Of a stretch of DNA of 64,000 bases, positions 62,104 through 64,000 are shown one piece after another. Each line of letters begins with the position of its first letter. Position 1 is the stretch's first letter. Both the position numbers and the translations under genes were made by a program. Source of the stretch: Parabacteroides sp. PF5-9. Its GTDB lineage: Bacteria; Bacteroidota; Bacteroidia; Bacteroidales; Tannerellaceae. The notes under the pieces were generated by a model. That model saw only the letters and a program-made list of their open reading frames with translations. It made no database searches and was not told where the DNA came from. The stretch is from contig NZ_JARXWG010000019.1 of assembly GCF_029893105.1 (NCBI RefSeq), positions 1 to 64,000 of the forward strand. Reading direction: 5' to 3'.

Positions 62104-63177
62104 ATGAAAAACTTACTACTCGCTATCTGTTGTCTATTGAGTACCGCTTTCACTACTGTTGCACAGCAACGGGCGGATCAACAACAACTGACAAACCCAG
62201 GATCGTTCTCTATGATTCTGCTGGGTGATCCGCAAGGATACATAAAGTATGATATCAATCAGCCGTTGTTTGAGCTCTGTACGGCCTGGATTGCGGATAA
62301 TGTCGATCAACTTCATATCAAAGCGGTATTGTGTACCGGTGATCTCGTTGAGCAGAATGAGAATATTGTGCGCAACCGCAAGATGGTCAATCAGACCGGC
62401 CGGGAGATGTGGAGTGCTGTCTCGCGTGCTTTCGAACGGTTAGACCACAAAGTGCCTTATATTATTTCTGCCGGTAATCATGATTATGGCTATCGCAGTG
62501 CGGAGAATAGCCGTACCCAGTTCCCTGAATATTTTCCTTTTGAGCGCAACAGAGCATGGCGGGATATCTGTGTCAGCGTATATCCCAACAGGAACGGTGC
62601 GGAGTCGTTGGAAAACTCGGCTTATGAGTTTGTCGAACCGCACTGGGGTAAGATTTTGGTGATCACTTCCGAGTTTGCTCCGCGCGACGAGGTGCTCGAC
62701 TGGGCTAAGGAGTTGGCTGCCAAGGAAGAATATCGCGATCATAAGGTAATTTTTATGACGCACTCTTTCCTTCGTCAACGCACAGCCCAACGAACCGATA
62801 ATGAAAAATACAGTATCGCGCCACACAATTGGGGGGAAGCGATCTGGCAGAAATTGATCGAGCCGTCGAGTAATATCTGTATGGTGATCTGTGGGCATAC
62901 CGGAAATCCCGGAGATTTTGAAGACTCAGTGGCTTACCGGGTCGACAAGAATGTGGCCGGGAGAAATGTACATCAGATGATGTTCAACGTGCAGGTTCTT
63001 GGTGGTGGCTGGGAAGGCAATGGAGGCGACGGATGGTTGCGCATCCTGGAGTTTATGCCTGATGGCAAAACGATCAAGGTCAAAACCTATTCTCCTTTGT
63101 TCGGGATCTCTCCTTCCACCAAACATCTGGCGCACCGGACGGGAGATTTTGACCAATTTGATATTGTCGTGGAGTAA
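62104..63177 (+). CDS. Secreted calcineurin-like metallophosphoesterase
   Basis: 357 residues, signal peptide ending T-V-A-Q. Dinuclear metal motifs in order: G-D-P-Q near 40 (usual G-D-x-H, with Gln for His), C-T-G-D-L near 78, G-N-H-D near 123, M-T-H-S near 219 and C-G-H-T near 263. All but the first histidine are standard. The substrate is unknown: phosphodiester or phosphomonoester. The gene has a consensus promoter and leads directly into the MBL-fold gene 63 bp downstream. Confidence 0.83.
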   Translation: MKNLLLAICCLLSTAFTTVAQQRADQQQLTNPGSFSMILLGDPQGYIKYDINQPLFELCTAWIADNVDQLHIKAVLCTGDLVEQNENIVRNRKMVNQTGREMWSAVSRAFERLDHKVPYIISAGNHDYGYRSAENSRTQFPEYFPFERNRAWRDICVSVYPNRNGAESLENSAYEFVEPHWGKILVITSEFAPRDEVLDWAKELAAKEEYRDHKVIFMTHSFLRQRTAQRTDNEKYSIAPHNWGEAIWQKLIEPSSNICMVICGHTGNPGDFEDSVAYRVDKNVAGRNVHQMMFNVQVLGGGWEGNGGDGWLRILEFMPDGKTIKVKTYSPLFGISPSTKHLAHRTGDFDQFDIVVE

Positions 63178-63240
63178 ATCGTAAATATAAATCCCGAGTG
63201 ACCTGTAAACGTATTGGGCTACTCAAAAAAATAATGCTGT

Positions 63241-64000
63241 ATGAAAAACTTCTTTTACACACTGATCTGTACAGGCGGACTTTGCCTCTTTTTATTTATG
63301 CCCAAGCCGGTGAACGCCCAGGCCACGAACGCGGGAGAAGAGGGCGCTTTCTGGGGAAAATCGGAAGCCTATTTACATAATCAGGCTTTCCATATGTTTG
63401 GTTTGATCGACCAGGCATTAACCGAAAATCCTCCGGTGACAGGAGCACCGATGGCTCGGAAACTGGCTCTTTATACTCTGGATGCTATGCTTCATGAAAC
63501 CAAATATGACAACAGTGAGCCATTCAATCATTTCCTCTTGTCACGTGTCAATAAGGTTGTTGCGGATCTTTGTGAGCCGGTCAGTGAAGGGATGAAAATA
63601 TATAAAGTGTATAACGATGGTTTTGTCGTCCGTACTCCGTCGGCAGCCATTGCTTTTGATCTTGTCCGTGGTTCATGTAATGGTCAAACGATGATTCCCG
63701 ATTCGCTGATCGCCCGGATTGTCGATCAGTGTGATGCGTTGTTTATCACGCATAATCATGGTGATCATGGTGATCCGGTAGTGGCCGATCTGTTTCTGAA
63801 AGCCGGCAAACCGGTCATCGCTCCAACCAATTTATGGGAGAAGAATAAAGAGGTGCAGCACCTGCGGTTTGAACAACCTGTGGAAAAGCAGTTGACACTT
63901 GGTCGGGGGCAGAGCGTAGCGGTCAAGATTTTCCCTGGTCATCAGAGCGAGTTGATCAATAATATTTATGTTGTAACAATGCCCGAAAAACAAACGATTG
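63241..64000 (+). CDS. Secreted MBL-fold metallohydrolase (incomplete, cut by window edge)
   Basis: Open from 63241 to the window edge (253 codons, no stop). N-terminal signal peptide M-K-N-F-F-Y-T-L to V-N-A-Q; a ~100-residue helical region; then a beta-rich part and the metallo-beta-lactamase motif T-H-N-H-G-D-H-G-D near residue 178. The long N-terminal extension is unusual for the family. It follows the metallophosphoesterase by 63 bp and is probably co-transcribed with it. The C-terminal half of the metal site lies outside the window. Confidence 0.8.
   Translation, partial: MKNFFYTLICTGGLCLFLFMPKPVNAQATNAGEEGAFWGKSEAYLHNQAFHMFGLIDQALTENPPVTGAPMARKLALYTLDAMLHETKYDNSEPFNHFLLSRVNKVVADLCEPVSEGMKIYKVYNDGFVVRTPSAAIAFDLVRGSCNGQTMIPDSLIARIVDQCDALFITHNHGDHGDPVVADLFLKAGKPVIAPTNLWEKNKEVQHLRFEQPVEKQLTLGRGQSVAVKIFPGHQSELINNIYVVTMPEKQTI

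Overview
The window looks like a chromosomal stretch of a Bacteroidales bacterium (Bacteroidetes; possibly Tannerellaceae/Parabacteroides-like, but genus is inference). The evidence is TonB-dependent receptors with carboxypeptidase-like N-terminal domains, LytS/LytTR systems, six-bladed-propeller lipoproteins, secreted proteins whose signal peptides end at A-Q, few Shine-Dalgarno sites, and several good matches to the Bacteroidetes promoter pattern TTTG-N19-TAnnTTTG.

Region 1 (about 0.4-31.9 kb, all plus strand) is the remarkable part. It is a long run of tightly packed genes that reads as one functional island. It starts with PQQ-like beta-propeller genes, the first of them frameshifted. A tight five-gene terpenoid operon follows (3994-10087): a [4Fe-4S] protein, a radical SAM enzyme, a DUF116-polyprenyl-diphosphate-synthase fusion, a small prenyltransferase-like alpha/alpha toroid, and a class II terpene cyclase with an intact DxDD motif. 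More exported propellers come next (10121-16148). Then come a NapG/NapH-like quinol-linked iron-sulfur pair (16155-18062), a membrane-anchored propeller (18097), a NuoE/NuoF-type NADH-oxidising subunit (19901), a secreted metallo-beta-lactamase-fold protein (22316) and a [2Fe-2S]/[4Fe-4S] hub protein (23251). A propeller lipoprotein (24271), an ABC/FtsX exporter pair (25483, 26151), a GT4 glycosyltransferase (29325) and a final propeller (30605) close it. My reading is an NADH-to-membrane redox system coupled to synthesis, glycosylation and export of an unidentified cyclised polyprenoid, with a large family of periplasmic propellers. I know of no described system with this gene content; function is inference.

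Region 2 (32.1-37.4 kb, minus strand) is an operon of a TonB-dependent receptor, a LytS-like protein that has lost its phospho-acceptor and ATP-site motifs, an intact LytS-type kinase and a LytTR response regulator.

Region 3 (37.8-43.3 kb) has a porin-like protein, an aquaglyceroporin, a CobW-type GTPase, a BioB-like radical SAM protein and an orphan LytS-type kinase, with a possible small RNA in a 377-bp gap. A 1.2-kb gene-poor stretch (43.3-44.5 kb) holds an inverted-repeat element.

Region 4 (44.4-57.2 kb) has two secreted proteins sharing a C-terminal tail, then housekeeping genes: recO, a DUF2721 protein, rpsT between two identical tRNA-Glu genes, DUF4833, MscS, gyrB, a glutamine-amidotransferase/dipeptidase fusion, an M28 peptidase and SufE. 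Region 5 (57.3-64 kb) has a large outer-membrane barrel protein and a frameshifted propeller lipoprotein on the minus strand, then a secreted metallophosphoesterase and an incomplete MBL-fold protein cut by the window edge.

Arrays of imperfect palindromes with an exact 22-bp period occur before and after the Region 1 island and again at 61.8 kb.
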